DNA of 64,000 nucleotides, taken from assembly GCF_016127315.1 (NCBI RefSeq), contig NZ_CP065997.1, positions 434,001-498,000 on the forward strand, read 5' to 3'. The position numbers and the translations under genes were made by a program. This document shows positions 26,327-34,786 of the stretch, one piece after another. The notes beneath the pieces are model-generated. The model was not told the DNA's origin. It ran no database searches and saw nothing but the letters and a program-made list of their open reading frames with translations. The stretch is from Achromobacter deleyi (GTDB lineage Bacteria > Pseudomonadota > Gammaproteobacteria > Burkholderiales > Burkholderiaceae_B). The first letter of the stretch is position 1. Every line of letters starts with the position of its first letter.

Positions 26327-27088
26327 ATGGTCAATCCTCATCACCTCGCGCATTGGTATCCAACTGCGGCATACCTCTACGTTCTGTGGCTGGATGCGCT
26401 CGCGCTCGCTTGGGAATACCTGCGCAGGCATCCCGACTACCGGCTCGACTGGCTGCGCCGTCATCGCCGGCCTGAAGCGGCGCATCGCTGGGGATTGCGC
26501 CTGCTGGAAGACCCGGCCCTGGATGCGCGTGACGCGCATCCCGCTTGGCTGCCTGGTCATGCGGCCGTGGTGCAGCTCTACCCCGACGCCGATCCGCCGC
26601 CGGACGCTACCGCCTTCGCGTTCTGGCGCATCCCCGGCCACAAGCACCTGCTCCACGACGGCAAAGGGCTGTCGCTGATCGCACGCAGCCCAGGCCGTTG
26701 TCTGCGCTTCACGCTCGCGCCCGGCCTGGAAGACGGCATGGCTGTCGCCTATGCCCACCGCGGCGGCGCTGTCGCGGCTGCGCGCAACCAGCCGCCCGGC
26801 GTGGGCCTTGCTGTCGCCAAACCACGGCCCACACCTGCCGCGCTGCTGGAACTGCACACCTTGCAGGCGCTCGACGCGACTCTGGCGGGCGCGTCCTTGC
26901 GCGATGTAAGCGAAGGGCTGTTCGGTGCCGACGCCGTGGCTGATTGGTACAGCGACGGCGGCCTGCGCTCCAAGGTGCGCCGCCTGGTGCGGCGCGGCGA
27001 TGCGCTGATGCGCGGCGGCTATCGCCGCCTAGCACAACTGCCCCCGCTTGAGAAGGGTCGTTTTGAAGGCGACGCAAAACGACCCTGA
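26327..27088 (+). CDS. DUF2285-domain protein with N-terminal DUF6499-like region
   Basis: A 253-residue protein. The first 60 residues (YLYVLWLDALALAWEYLRRHPDYRLDW) match the short domain found ahead of DUF2285 in such ICE proteins; the C-terminal half (LHTLQALDATLAGASLRDVSEGLFGADAVADWYSDGGLRSKVRRLVRRG, seen in parts) is DUF2285, which includes a helix-turn-helix-like region. It is likely a DNA-binding regulator of the element. AGGAGGAGGCGTC precedes the ATG, an unusually strong ribosome site. Confidence 0.8.
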   Translation: MVNPHHLAHWYPTAAYLYVLWLDALALAWEYLRRHPDYRLDWLRRHRRPEAAHRWGLRLLEDPALDARDAHPAWLPGHAAVVQLYPDADPPPDATAFAFWRIPGHKHLLHDGKGLSLIARSPGRCLRFTLAPGLEDGMAVAYAHRGGAVAAARNQPPGVGLAVAKPRPTPAALLELHTLQALDATLAGASLRDVSEGLFGADAVADWYSDGGLRSKVRRLVRRGDALMRGGYRRLAQLPPLEKGRFEGDAKRP

Positions 27089-27171
27089 GCAGAGGGGCCT
27101 CGTTTTCTGAGACTGCCTCCATCCGGTTGCGCTGTGTGGCCGGGCGTTTTCAACCGATGGAGGTTCACACT

Positions 27172-27453
27172 ATGCGTCCCGCTCCCTTGCGGCCTGCCGC
27201 CGCTGTCTCGACCGCTGCCGCGCAGCCCCAACGCTATCTCACCAACGACGAAGCCGCCGACTACCTGCGCCTGTCGCCGCGCACGCTGGAAAAGCAACGC
27301 GTGATCGGCGGCGGCCCGCGTTTTCGCAAGTTCGGCCGGCGTGTCATGTACGCCGTGGCCGATCTCGATACCTGGGCGGCCGACCGCAGTTTCGAGACGA
27401 CTTCCGATCCCGAATACGCCGAGCAGCACTCGGCCGACAGCCGTGCGCGCTGA
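27172..27453 (+). CDS. Excisionase/AlpA-like HTH protein
   Basis: A 93-residue protein with a MerR-type winged HTH of the excisionase family (YLTNDEAADYLRLSPRTLEKQRVIGGGPRFRKFGRRVMYAVADLDTWAA, seen in parts). Such proteins bend DNA to steer integrase towards excision or act as regulators. It lies next to repA, 11 kb from int, so either role is possible. ATGGAGG upstream of the ATG at 27172 is the ribosome site. Confidence 0.75.
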   Translation: MRPAPLRPAAAVSTAAAQPQRYLTNDEAADYLRLSPRTLEKQRVIGGGPRFRKFGRRVMYAVADLDTWAADRSFETTSDPEYAEQHSADSRAR

Positions 27454-27467
27454 TCGGCGGCGCGCGG

Positions 27468-28313
27468 GTGGCCTCCGCCGTGTCCAAACCGTCGCAGGAG
27501 CGCGAACAGCTCGACCTGTTCCGCGCCTTGCCCGGCGACATGGCGCCGCGCGACAGCCAGGACTTGATGGCCTATCCGTTCTTCTCGCTCGGCAAGTCGA
27601 AGCGAGTCAAGCCCATCGACTTCCGTGCTGGCAACGTGACGATCCGCGTGGAAGGCACGCAGGAGCACGGCATCGCCACGATTTGGGATGCGGACATTCT
27701 CATTTGGGCGGCCTCGCAGATCGTGGAAGCCAAGGACGCAGGCTTGCGGCCGTCGCGGCTGATGCGCGCCACGCCCTACGAGATCCTGCGCTTCATCGGG
27801 CGCGGCAAGTCGCTGCGCGACTACCAGCGCCTCAAGGCCGCGCTGGATCGCCTGCAATCGACCACGGTGGCCACCTCCATCCGCGAGACGACGGGGCGGC
27901 GCCTGCATCGCTTTTCGTGGATCAACGAGTGGAAGGAACTGGCCGATGCCAGCGGCACGCCGCTGGGCATCGAGCTGATCCTGCCGGATTGGTTCTATGC
28001 GGGCGTGTTCGATGCGGCCCTGGTGCTGACCATCGACCCGGCGTACTTCCGGCTGACCGGCGGCATCGAGCGGTGGCTGTACCGCCTGGTGCGCAAGCAC
28101 GGCGGCAGGCAGGCGCACGGCTGGCAGTTCGACTTTCGCTACCTGCACCAGAAATCCGGCAGCACCGCGAAGCCCTACGACTTCGCCTGCGACCTGCGCG
28201 CGCTCGTCGCGCGGCAGTCGCTGCCCGGCTACGTCCTGGGTATCGAGCGGATGTCGGACAACGGCATGGAGCTGCTGACCTTCCGGCCCGTGCCGCAAAC
28301 GGCACGGGGATAA
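27468..28313 (+). CDS. repA: Replication initiator protein A
   Basis: A 281-residue initiator of the plasmid RepA type (DUF-like 'replication initiator protein A'), with the sequence LDLFRALPGDMAPRDSQDLMAYPFFSLGKSKR at its start and YRLVRKHGGRQAHGWQFDFRYLHQKSG in the C-terminal winged-helix part. It begins with GTG 15 bp after the HTH gene. Immediately downstream are three direct repeats and an AT-rich segment, the layout of an iteron origin. RepA-driven replication of the excised circle would help the ICE survive cell division. Confidence 0.88.
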   Translation: MASAVSKPSQEREQLDLFRALPGDMAPRDSQDLMAYPFFSLGKSKRVKPIDFRAGNVTIRVEGTQEHGIATIWDADILIWAASQIVEAKDAGLRPSRLMRATPYEILRFIGRGKSLRDYQRLKAALDRLQSTTVATSIRETTGRRLHRFSWINEWKELADASGTPLGIELILPDWFYAGVFDAALVLTIDPAYFRLTGGIERWLYRLVRKHGGRQAHGWQFDFRYLHQKSGSTAKPYDFACDLRALVARQSLPGYVLGIERMSDNGMELLTFRPVPQTARG

Positions 28314-28337
28314 CTCCGGGAGAGCCTGTGGATGGTG

Positions 28338-28401
28338 TCGTGCTATCAGGCGTGCGGAGTATCGTGCTATCGGGCGTGGGACTATCGTGCTATCAGGCGT
28401 G
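28338..28401 (+). repeat. Three iterons of a putative origin
   Basis: The 17-bp unit TCGTGCTATCAGGCGTG occurs at 28338-28354, 28362-28378 (one change, A to G) and 28385-28401. Spacing is 24 and 23 bp, about two helical turns, so RepA would bind the same face. The array starts 25 bp after the repA stop codon. Confidence 0.85.
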
Positions 28402-28445
28402 CCGATCGGCCGCAAACCCGCGCCAGCATTGGGTTTGCGCGCCCT

Positions 28446-28475
28446 CTAACTTCCCTAACTTAATTTCTCTAACTT
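28446..28475 (+). other. AT-rich repeats, candidate DNA unwinding element
   Basis: Three CTAACTT repeats at 28446, 28455 and 28469 in the only clearly AT-rich stretch nearby, 45 bp after the iterons. This is the usual position of an unwinding element in iteron-type origins. Together with 28338-28401 it forms a candidate oriV. Confidence 0.6.
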
Positions 28476-28602
28476 TTAGTAGAGCAACGCCGCTGCGGTG
28501 GACAACCACCATGCGGCCAGAAACGGCAGGCAATCTCAGCCACCAGATAACAGGTTTTGCAGGCGAATCGAAGCAAGGCTTTCCAGCTTGGAGGGCCGCG
28601 CC

Positions 28603-29241
28603 ATGATCGTCGCTCTGCTGAACCAAAAAGGCGGCGTGGGCAAGACCACGCTCGCCACGCACATTGCCGGCGAGCTGGCGATGCGGGGGCAATCGGTGAT
28701 CCTGCTGGACGCCGACCCACAGGGTTCATCGCTGGACTGGACACAGCGCAGAAGCCAGCAAGGCTTGCCACGGCTATTCAGCGCCGTGGGCCTCGCACGC
28801 GAAACGCTGCACCAAGAGGCACCAGAACTCGCCAGACGGGCTGATCACGTCGTCATCGACGGGCCGCCCAGGATCGCCGCCTTGGCGCGCTCCGCGCTGC
28901 TGGCGGCCGAGCGCGTGCTGATCCCGGTGCAGCCCAGCCCCTACGACCTGTGGGCCAGCGCCGAGATGGTGGCGCTGATCCGCGAGGCGCAGGTGTTCCG
29001 GCCGCTGCTCCGCGCGGCCTTCGTCATCAATCGGCGCGTCAGCACCACGGTGATCGGGCGCGAAGCGCGCCAGGCGCTCGCCGACCAGCCGCTTCCTGCG
29101 CTGCGCTCGGAAGTGCATCAACGCATCGTGTTCGCCGACAGCGTGGCCGCTGGTCGGCTTGCACGCGAGACGGCGCCTGACAGCGCCGCCGCGCTCGAAA
29201 TCACCGCCCTGGTGGATGAACTGCTGCGGTGGCCGACATGA
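28603..29241 (+). CDS. parA: ParA-family partition ATPase
   Basis: A 212-residue ParA/MinD-type ATPase with deviant Walker A (NQKGGVGKTT, residues 7-16), Walker A' (LLDADPQGSSLDW) and Walker B (VVIDGPPR) motifs. It is the short ParA form without an N-terminal HTH. It positions or segregates replicating DNA on the nucleoid. The ATG has a TTGGAGGG site. The downstream RHH gene overlaps it by 4 bp and is the probable centromere-binding partner. Confidence 0.93.
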   Translation: MIVALLNQKGGVGKTTLATHIAGELAMRGQSVILLDADPQGSSLDWTQRRSQQGLPRLFSAVGLARETLHQEAPELARRADHVVIDGPPRIAALARSALLAAERVLIPVQPSPYDLWASAEMVALIREAQVFRPLLRAAFVINRRVSTTVIGREARQALADQPLPALRSEVHQRIVFADSVAAGRLARETAPDSAAALEITALVDELLRWPT

Positions 29242-29522
29242 CAGCAAAGCCGCCACCGAACAGCAAACGCGCAGCAAAGCGCGTCGGCATCGGCGCGCGT
29301 CCGCCTGCGAATCCGCACGCAGAAGCGTGGATTCGGCAGGGTGACGCCGATGCGCTGGGCAAGGGCGACTTCTACACCGCCCGCCTGACCCTCGACATCA
29401 CGCCCGCCATGCGGGCGCGCATCAAGGTGTCGGCCTTCACGCAAGGCGTGACCGTGGCCGACCTGCTGCGCGGCCTGCTGGAGCGCGAGTTTTCAGAACA
29501 CCGCAGGGAGAACACGCCATGA
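29238..29522 (+). CDS. Ribbon-helix-helix ParB-like partner of ParA
   Basis: A 94-residue protein starting in an ATGA overlap with parA. The basic N-terminus (KPPPNSKRAAKRVG) is followed by an RHH fold (ARLTLDITPAMRARIKVSAFTQGVTVADLLRGLLEREF, seen in parts). Small RHH proteins after a short ParA are typical centromere-binding and autoregulatory proteins. The tight coupling supports this role. Confidence 0.75.
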   Translation: MTAKPPPNSKRAAKRVGIGARPPANPHAEAWIRQGDADALGKGDFYTARLTLDITPAMRARIKVSAFTQGVTVADLLRGLLEREFSEHRRENTP

Positions 29523-30064
29523 ACGCATCCGCTTCGCTTGCCAATGTATCCATTGCCTTCGCGACCACCGCTGCGCTCGCAGCCCCTTCCGTCCAGTCTG
29601 CCAGCGCGCCGCTGACGCGCGTGGCGTTGGCCTATATCGAACCGCGCTTCAAGCTCTACCTGCGCTTCGGCGAACCTGCGCGCACGCGCCAGCTCGACCG
29701 CTGGCGGCGCTGCGCGGTGTTCCTGCCGGGCGCCATGTTCTGCCGCATCCGCTGGCAGGCCAACGACTACGGCACGATTCGCTGGCAGCTCATGGTGATG
29801 CAGGCTTGCACGCCGCTCGATGCGGCGCAGCGCATTCCCGGCGTGCAGCCGGGCGCGCGCCTGCTGCTGCACGCCGAGGGCGAGGATCAGGTGCGCGCCG
29901 TGTTGGAGCGCATCGACGCCATCGAGGCGCTAGGCATTGCGCCGGTCGCCGTCTCGCCCGCGTACTGGCGCACGCTTGCCAACCGGCTCGCCGCACGCTT
30001 GCCGCTGCCCGAATACACCGCCGAGCGGCACGCCGCCTGGCTGACCGGGAGGGCGCTGCCATGA
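29519..30064 (+). CDS. DUF2840-family protein
   Basis: A 181-residue protein overlapping the previous gene by 4 bp. The segment YIEPRFKLYLRFGEPARTRQLDRWRRCAVFLPG and the later RWQANDYGTIRWQLMVMQA are those of DUF2840, found between parA and traF in Tn4371-like elements. No catalytic motif is seen. It is coupled to traF by another ATGA overlap. Function unknown, probably transfer or maintenance related. Confidence 0.82.
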   Translation: MNASASLANVSIAFATTAALAAPSVQSASAPLTRVALAYIEPRFKLYLRFGEPARTRQLDRWRRCAVFLPGAMFCRIRWQANDYGTIRWQLMVMQACTPLDAAQRIPGVQPGARLLLHAEGEDQVRAVLERIDAIEALGIAPVAVSPAYWRTLANRLAARLPLPEYTAERHAAWLTGRALP

Positions 30065-30660
30065 CGCTTCCATCCGCCGCTGCCGGTGCAACCAGCAGTC
30101 CGCCGCGTCCTCGCTCGCGCCTGCGCGCTCGACTCGTGCTGGCGGGCTTGTCCGCCTGTGGCCTCGCTGCGCTGGCCTGGGCGTCCTTCGTGCATCCGCT
30201 GCCGCGCCTGATCTACAACCCGTCCGACAGCGTGGCGGTCGGCTGGTATCGCGTCGATCCGCAGGGCCACGGCATTGACTCGCTGCCACGTCCTTTGTCC
30301 GTGGGCAGCATCGTCCTGACCACGCTGCCGCCAGACGCTGCCGCGCTGGCCGCGCAGCGCGGCTACCTGCCGGCGCGCGTGCCGTTGCTCAAGCGCGTGG
30401 GTGCCGTCACGTCGCAGGAGGTGTGTATCACTGGCCGCGTTGTCCGCATCGACGGCATGCCTTCGGCTGCCGTGCTGCCTGCCGACCGCTGGGGCCGGCC
30501 GCTGCCATCCTGGCAGCAATGCCGTCGCCTTGAACCCGGCGAACTGTTCCTGCTCAGTGTGACTAACCCGGCGTCGTTCGACAGCCGGTACTTCGGGCCG
30601 GTCAGCGCGTCCGCCGTGATCGGCGTCGCGCGACCGGTCTGGCTGGAGACACGGCCATGA
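30061..30660 (+). CDS. traF: TraF, S26-family conjugative signal peptidase
   Basis: A 199-residue membrane-anchored peptidase. A single transmembrane helix (residues 27-44) precedes the catalytic Ser in YNPSDSVAVGWYRV (about residue 54-56); the general base Lys is in PLLKRVGAV near 110. In RP4 the equivalent enzyme matures and circularises the TrbC pilin; a trbC gene is present here at 51697. The gene overlaps DUF2840 by 4 bp. Confidence 0.9.
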   Translation: MTLPSAAAGATSSPPRPRSRLRARLVLAGLSACGLAALAWASFVHPLPRLIYNPSDSVAVGWYRVDPQGHGIDSLPRPLSVGSIVLTTLPPDAAALAAQRGYLPARVPLLKRVGAVTSQEVCITGRVVRIDGMPSAAVLPADRWGRPLPSWQQCRRLEPGELFLLSVTNPASFDSRYFGPVSASAVIGVARPVWLETRP

Positions 30661-31112
30661 TGGGCGCCGATTCACTGCGCGTCATCGTGCTATCAGGCGT
30701 GCCAGTCCGGTGGCTTTCCACGTGTCGTCGCGCGTGCAGTGCGGGTGCATTCGCACCGCGCCTCGCGCTGCCTTCGGCGCAGCCGTCCAACGTGCAGGCG
30801 TCTTGCCTCGAACGCGCCTGGGCTGCGGCCCTCATCGCGCTGGTCTGCGCGTTGGCCGGCGCGCTGGCTGCAAGCAGCGCAGCGCCGCCGGGCCGCCGAC
30901 GCCCGGAGCGACAGCGAGGGGCAAAGGCGGAAGGCAAGACAAAAGGGGGCGGCACCTGTCGGCCCGCAAAGCCAGTCTGCACGTGGGGGTGGCGCGGCAC
31001 GGCGCGGCTTCGCCGCCGTGCCGCTGGGGGCGCGTGGCCCGCGCCGATACAGACATGTCCGCGTGCTTTGCACGACCGGACACGCCGGAGCTTGCAGGGA
31101 GCGCAGCCATGA
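30657..31112 (+). CDS. Uncertain small ORF between traF and relaxase
   Basis: A 151-codon frame that overlaps traF by ATGA at its start and the relaxase gene by ATGA at its end, the same coupling used by the genuine neighbours. It predicts one hydrophobic helix (AWAAALIALVCALAGALAA) and an Arg-rich tail. Against it: biased, low-complexity composition, no recognised family, and the region also contains an iteron copy and two strong inverted repeats, which suggest non-coding control DNA. I rate it as possible only. Confidence 0.35.
   Translation: MMGADSLRVIVLSGVPVRWLSTCRRACSAGAFAPRLALPSAQPSNVQASCLERAWAAALIALVCALAGALAASSAAPPGRRRPERQRGAKAEGKTKGGGTCRPAKPVCTWGWRGTARLRRRAAGGAWPAPIQTCPRALHDRTRRSLQGAQP
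30685..30701 (+). repeat. Isolated fourth iteron copy
   Basis: An exact copy of TCGTGCTATCAGGCGTG, 2.3 kb from the three copies at the origin, with neighbouring bases ATCG... and ...CC also shared. It lies 24 bp after the traF stop codon. Confidence 0.8.
30994..31082 (+). other. Two strong inverted repeats upstream of the relaxase: candidate oriT
   Basis: First stem GCGGCACGGCG (30994-31004) pairs with 31014-31024, 11 bp without mismatch. Second: TGTCCG+CGTGC (31056-31066) pairs with GCACG+CGGACA (31070-31082) around TTT with a 2-base bulge. They end 27 bp before the relaxase start. Relaxases often sit next to their oriT, so this is a fair candidate; no nick consensus is identified. Confidence 0.4.
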
Positions 31113-33082
31113 CCGACCGCCGCGACGACGATTTCCGCATCCGCCCCAGCGCCCCGAAGAATCGCGGCCAGGGCTTTGTCTCCAAGGTGCTCAAGCAGGC
31201 AGGCAAGGCCAGCGGCGGCAAGTCCTCGGTGCGCCGTCCTGGGACGGCTGGCGGCACCGGGAGGGGCACCGGCCAGCGGCCCGGTTCGCGCCTGGGGCGC
31301 GGCCACACGGCGGCGCGCTTCGCGGGGGCGAAGCTCACGCCCATGTCGCGGCGCGTGACCATCAAGACGCTGCTGGTCAACCAGCGCCAGGCCAGCCCGC
31401 AGTCGCTCGCCAAGCACCTGCGCTACATCGAGCGCGATGGCGTGGGCCGGGACGGTGAGCCAGGCCGGGCCTACGGGCCGCAGACCGATGAAGCCGATCT
31501 TGATGCCTTCAAGGAACGCTGCGCCGACGACCGGCACCATTTCCGCTTCATCGTTTCCCCCGAGGATGGCGCCGAGCTCGAAGACCTGCGCACCTACACG
31601 CGGCATCTGATGGGGCGCATGGAAGCCGACCTGGGCACGCGGCTGGAATGGGTGGCTGTCGATCACTGGAACACCGACAACCCGCACACCCACCTGATCG
31701 TGCGCGGGCGCGACGACACCGGCAAACACCTCATCATCGCGGGCGACTACATCGCCGATGGCTTTCGGTATCGCGCGGCCGAGCTGGCGACCGAATGGCT
31801 GGGGCCACGCACCGAGCTGGAGATCCAGCAGGCCTTGCGGCGCGAGGTGGAGCAGGAACGGTGGACGAGCCTGGATCGCACGCTCAAGCGCGAGGTCGGC
31901 GACGATGGCCAAGTGCAGATCGAACGCTTCAACGAACCGCGGCTGCAACGCCAGCGCCTGCTGCTGATCGGCCGCCTGCAGCGTTTGCAGCGCCTGGGCC
32001 TGGCCGACGAGGTGCAGCCCGGCACCTGGGGCATTCATGCCGATGCGGAGAAGACCTTGCGTGCCCTGGGCGAGCGTGGCGACATCATCCGCACCCTACA
32101 GCGGGCCATGAGCGGCGCGCCGCGCGAACTGTCGGTGTTCGAGCCGGGTGATGACGGCCGCACGATCGTCGGCCGCGTGGCCGCGAAGGGGCTGGCCGAC
32201 GAGCTGCGCGACCGCGGCTATCTGGTCATCGACGGTGTGGACGGCAAGGCTCACTATGTCGCGCTCAATGCTCGCGACGAGCTGGCGAACTATCCGACCG
32301 GCGCCGTGGTGGAGGTGAAGGGGGCGGCCGACGTGCGCGCGGCCGACAAGAACATCGCCGCGCTGGCGAGCGGTGGCCTCTACCGCGCCGATCATCACCT
32401 CGCCATTGCACAAGGTCAGGCCGTGCCCGGCCGAGATCCGCAGGAAGTCGTGGCGGCCCACATCCGCCGCCTGGAAGCCCTGCGCCGTGCCGGTATCGTG
32501 GAACGGGTGGCCGACGGGCTATGGAAGGTGCCGGACGATCTGCCCGAGCGTGGCCGCCAATACGACGCGCAGCGCCTGGGCGGCGTGGCCGTGGAAGTGA
32601 AATCGCACCTGTCCATCGAGCGGCAGGCGCGCGCGATCGGGGCTACCTGGCTCGACCAGCAGTTGATCGGCGGCGGCTCGGGTCTGTGCGACCTGGGCTT
32701 TGGAGCGGAGGCCAAGCAGGCGATGCAGCAGCGCGCCGACTTCCTGGCCGAACAGGGACTGGCCGAGCGGCGTGGGCAGCGCGTAATCTTCGCGCGCAAC
32801 CTGTTGGGCACGCTGCGCAATCAGGAACTGGCGCAGGCCGCGAAGGATATATCCGCCGAAACTGGCCTGGAGCATCGGCCCGTGGCCGACGGGCAACGGG
32901 TAGCTGGTCCGCCCTGCAAAATTCATCCCCGAGCCAAGCTGACCCGCGATGCGCCGCGCGAGCGCGGGATTTCCTGGACATGTCGCGCTGGTGCGAGTTG
33001 CACGAGCGTCGCGATCAGGCGCAACAAAAGGCCCTTGAGCCCCAGGCGCACGATGGCGCGCAGCAGCCATCGGATGTTGTAG
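31109..33082 (+). pseudogene. Relaxase (DUF3363 type), 3' end lost to IS insertion
   Basis: The original gene encodes a VirD2-like relaxase with a C-terminal DUF3363 domain. The N-terminal nuclease is intact: FRFIVSPEDGAELEDL, then the metal-binding VDHWNTDNPHTHLIVRG box. About 598 native residues are left; at 32906 the frame runs into the IS and ends after some 57 foreign residues at 33082. The missing tail of about 62 residues lies beyond the IS (34524-34711). The catalytic part may still work, so loss of transfer is likely but not certain. The start is coupled to the preceding frame by ATGA. Confidence 0.88.
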
Positions 33083-34517
33083 CCGGCCGCACACAGCACC
33101 GCATGCAGCGCGTCGCCCTTTGCGCCCTGCAGCCAGCACCGATCCATCCCGTTGTCGTGCTTGAGGTGTCCGATGGCCGGCTCCACCGCCGGCCTTCTCT
33201 TGAGCCAACGCCGCTGCAGGTCTGTCAATGACTTGAAGCGGCCCCGGTGGATGATCTCGATGTCTGGATTGGCCGCATCCACGCCCCGGAACCCCAGGTC
33301 CACCACCGCCTGCTTCGGGCTGGCGCCGGTGTCCTCCGTGAGGATCCTCACCTGTTCGAGTTGCTCGGCCAGCGTGTGACCGTCGTAGGGGTTGCCCGTG
33401 AAGCTGCGAGTGCCCACCACCAGGCCCTGCTTGTGCGTGACGGCCACGCTCACCTTCACGCCGAACTCGTAGGGCTTCCTGGCCTTGCCCTTGCCGATGC
33501 ACTCGGCTTCCGGCGCGTGCAGGGCGTAGAGCTTGTTCTTGTCCTTGGGCTTCTGGGTGCGGATGCGCTCGGCTCGGCCCATCAGTTCACGCAGCCTGTG
33601 GATCGTCAGGGGCGACGCATCGACGGCTTGCGCCATCTTGCGTTCGACCTCGCGCAGCACGATCCCCAGCACCGTGCGCTGGCGCTTGAGCACGCGCTGA
33701 AGGCGCTTGAACTGCTTGGCATGGGCGTAGCCGCCGGCCTTGCGCCGCAGGGTCTTGCCTTCGCGGGCGAAGGTCTGCTTGAGCGCGATACCGGCGCGCC
33801 TGGCCGCAGCCACGACCTTGTGGCGGGCGATCTCCAGCAGGCGGGAGTCCACCGGGTGGGCGATGGCCTTCTCCTGGACGGTGGTGTCCACGATCACGCG
33901 CTCGAATTCGGCCGGCTTGATCGCCGTGGAGGCCACCGCCGTGTCGATGGTGGCCTTCAGGAGTTCCTCGATGCCAGCCTCGCCCAGGGCTGAGCGGAAA
34001 CGCCCGATCTGGGTGGCATCGCAGGGCAGGCGCGGTTCGTAGAAGGTCATGCCGCTGAAGTGCTGCCACACGACGTTCTCGGCCCAGCGCTCGACGAGCT
34101 CTTCATCGCTGAGCTTGTAGGCGTGCTTGAGATACAGCAGGCTGGCCATGAGGCGTGTGGGAAGACGCGGGCGGCCCGCTGCGGCGACACCGGCGCCTGC
34201 GACTTGCAGCGAGGGGCCGAAGAGGTCGTCGTGTTCGAGGACTCGGCCGGTGCGAGCCTGGCGTGCGAAGTACGGGGCCAGTGTCGCTTCGATCTGGGGC
34301 CAGGGAAGCCGGCTCGCCAGCACCGCCAGCGGGTGGCGCAGGTCGATCATCTCGGTCAGGCGGGGGCGGAAGAAATCGGCCGTGTCGGGGGTCTCGGGCA
34401 TTGCACAAATCTCTCAGGAATCAGCTGCCTGTTCAACGGATTCCGGGGGATTCGGTGGACCAGAATCGATCATGAATCCAGTGTTCATGCGGGTTGTGGG
34501 GGATTTGCAGGGCCGAC
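32907..34517. mobile_element. IS element (IS4/IS5-superfamily DDE type), 1611 bp
   Basis: The ends are imperfect inverted repeats: GTCCGCCCTGCAAA on the left and, reversed, GTCGGCCCTGCAAA on the right. They are flanked by TAGCTG(G) on both sides (32901-32907 and 34518-34524), a 6-7 bp target duplication. Removing the element and one repeat restores the relaxase reading frame exactly (..RVAG-IYRRS..). It carries one transposase gene on the minus strand. Family placement among IS5- and IS1182-like groups is uncertain. Confidence 0.85.
32923..34401 (-). CDS. DDE transposase of the IS inside the relaxase gene
   Basis: A 492-residue transposase with an N-terminal region (FFRPRLTEMIDLRHPLAVLASRL, LPTRLMASLLYLKHAYKLSDEELVERW seen in parts) and a DDE core: VIVDTTVQEKAIAHP with the first Asp, VVDLGFRGVD with the second, and the Glu region AVEPAIGHLKHDNGMDRCWL, typical of IS4/IS5-like enzymes. 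The gene is intact, so the IS may be mobile. The frame fills almost the whole element. Confidence 0.88.
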   Translation of the reverse strand: MPETPDTADFFRPRLTEMIDLRHPLAVLASRLPWPQIEATLAPYFARQARTGRVLEHDDLFGPSLQVAGAGVAAAGRPRLPTRLMASLLYLKHAYKLSDEELVERWAENVVWQHFSGMTFYEPRLPCDATQIGRFRSALGEAGIEELLKATIDTAVASTAIKPAEFERVIVDTTVQEKAIAHPVDSRLLEIARHKVVAAARRAGIALKQTFAREGKTLRRKAGGYAHAKQFKRLQRVLKRQRTVLGIVLREVERKMAQAVDASPLTIHRLRELMGRAERIRTQKPKDKNKLYALHAPEAECIGKGKARKPYEFGVKVSVAVTHKQGLVVGTRSFTGNPYDGHTLAEQLEQVRILTEDTGASPKQAVVDLGFRGVDAANPDIEIIHRGRFKSLTDLQRRWLKRRPAVEPAIGHLKHDNGMDRCWLQGAKGDALHAVLCAAGYNIRWLLRAIVRLGLKGLLLRLIATLVQLAPARHVQEIPRSRGASRVSLARG

Positions 34518-34523
34518 TAGCTG

Positions 34524-34711
34524 GCATCTACCGGCGCAGCGTCATGCTCGCCAGCGGGCGCTACGCGATGCTCGATGACGGCATGGGATTCAGCCTAGTG
34601 CCGTGGAAACCAGTGATCGAGCAACGGCTAGGTCAGCAACTTGCTGCCACTGTACGCGGCGGTGGTGTGTCATGGGAGATTGGACGGCAGAAAGGCATGT
34701 CCATCATCTGA
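34524..34711 (+). pseudogene. Severed 3' end of the relaxase gene
   Basis: This frame resumes AGIYRRSVMLASGRYAMLDDG and runs through FSLVPWKPVIEQRLGQQLAA to the natural stop, about 62 residues. The sequence is the expected DUF3363 C-terminus and continues the frame lost at 32906. It has no start signal of its own. Confidence 0.85.
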
Positions 34712-34786
34712 CGAGCAACCTGCTTCCGACGAGTCGAAACTGCGCCCATCCACGATCTGCATTCTCCCGCAATGGCGAGAGGCCAA

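Noticed and set aside
28338..28401. CRISPR-like array
   Set aside because: Repeat units are 17 bp with only 6-7 bp between; three copies next to repA fit iterons. No cas genes in the window.
34524..34711. Independent small gene after the IS
   Set aside because: It continues the relaxase frame exactly and has no ribosome site; it is the severed C-terminus.
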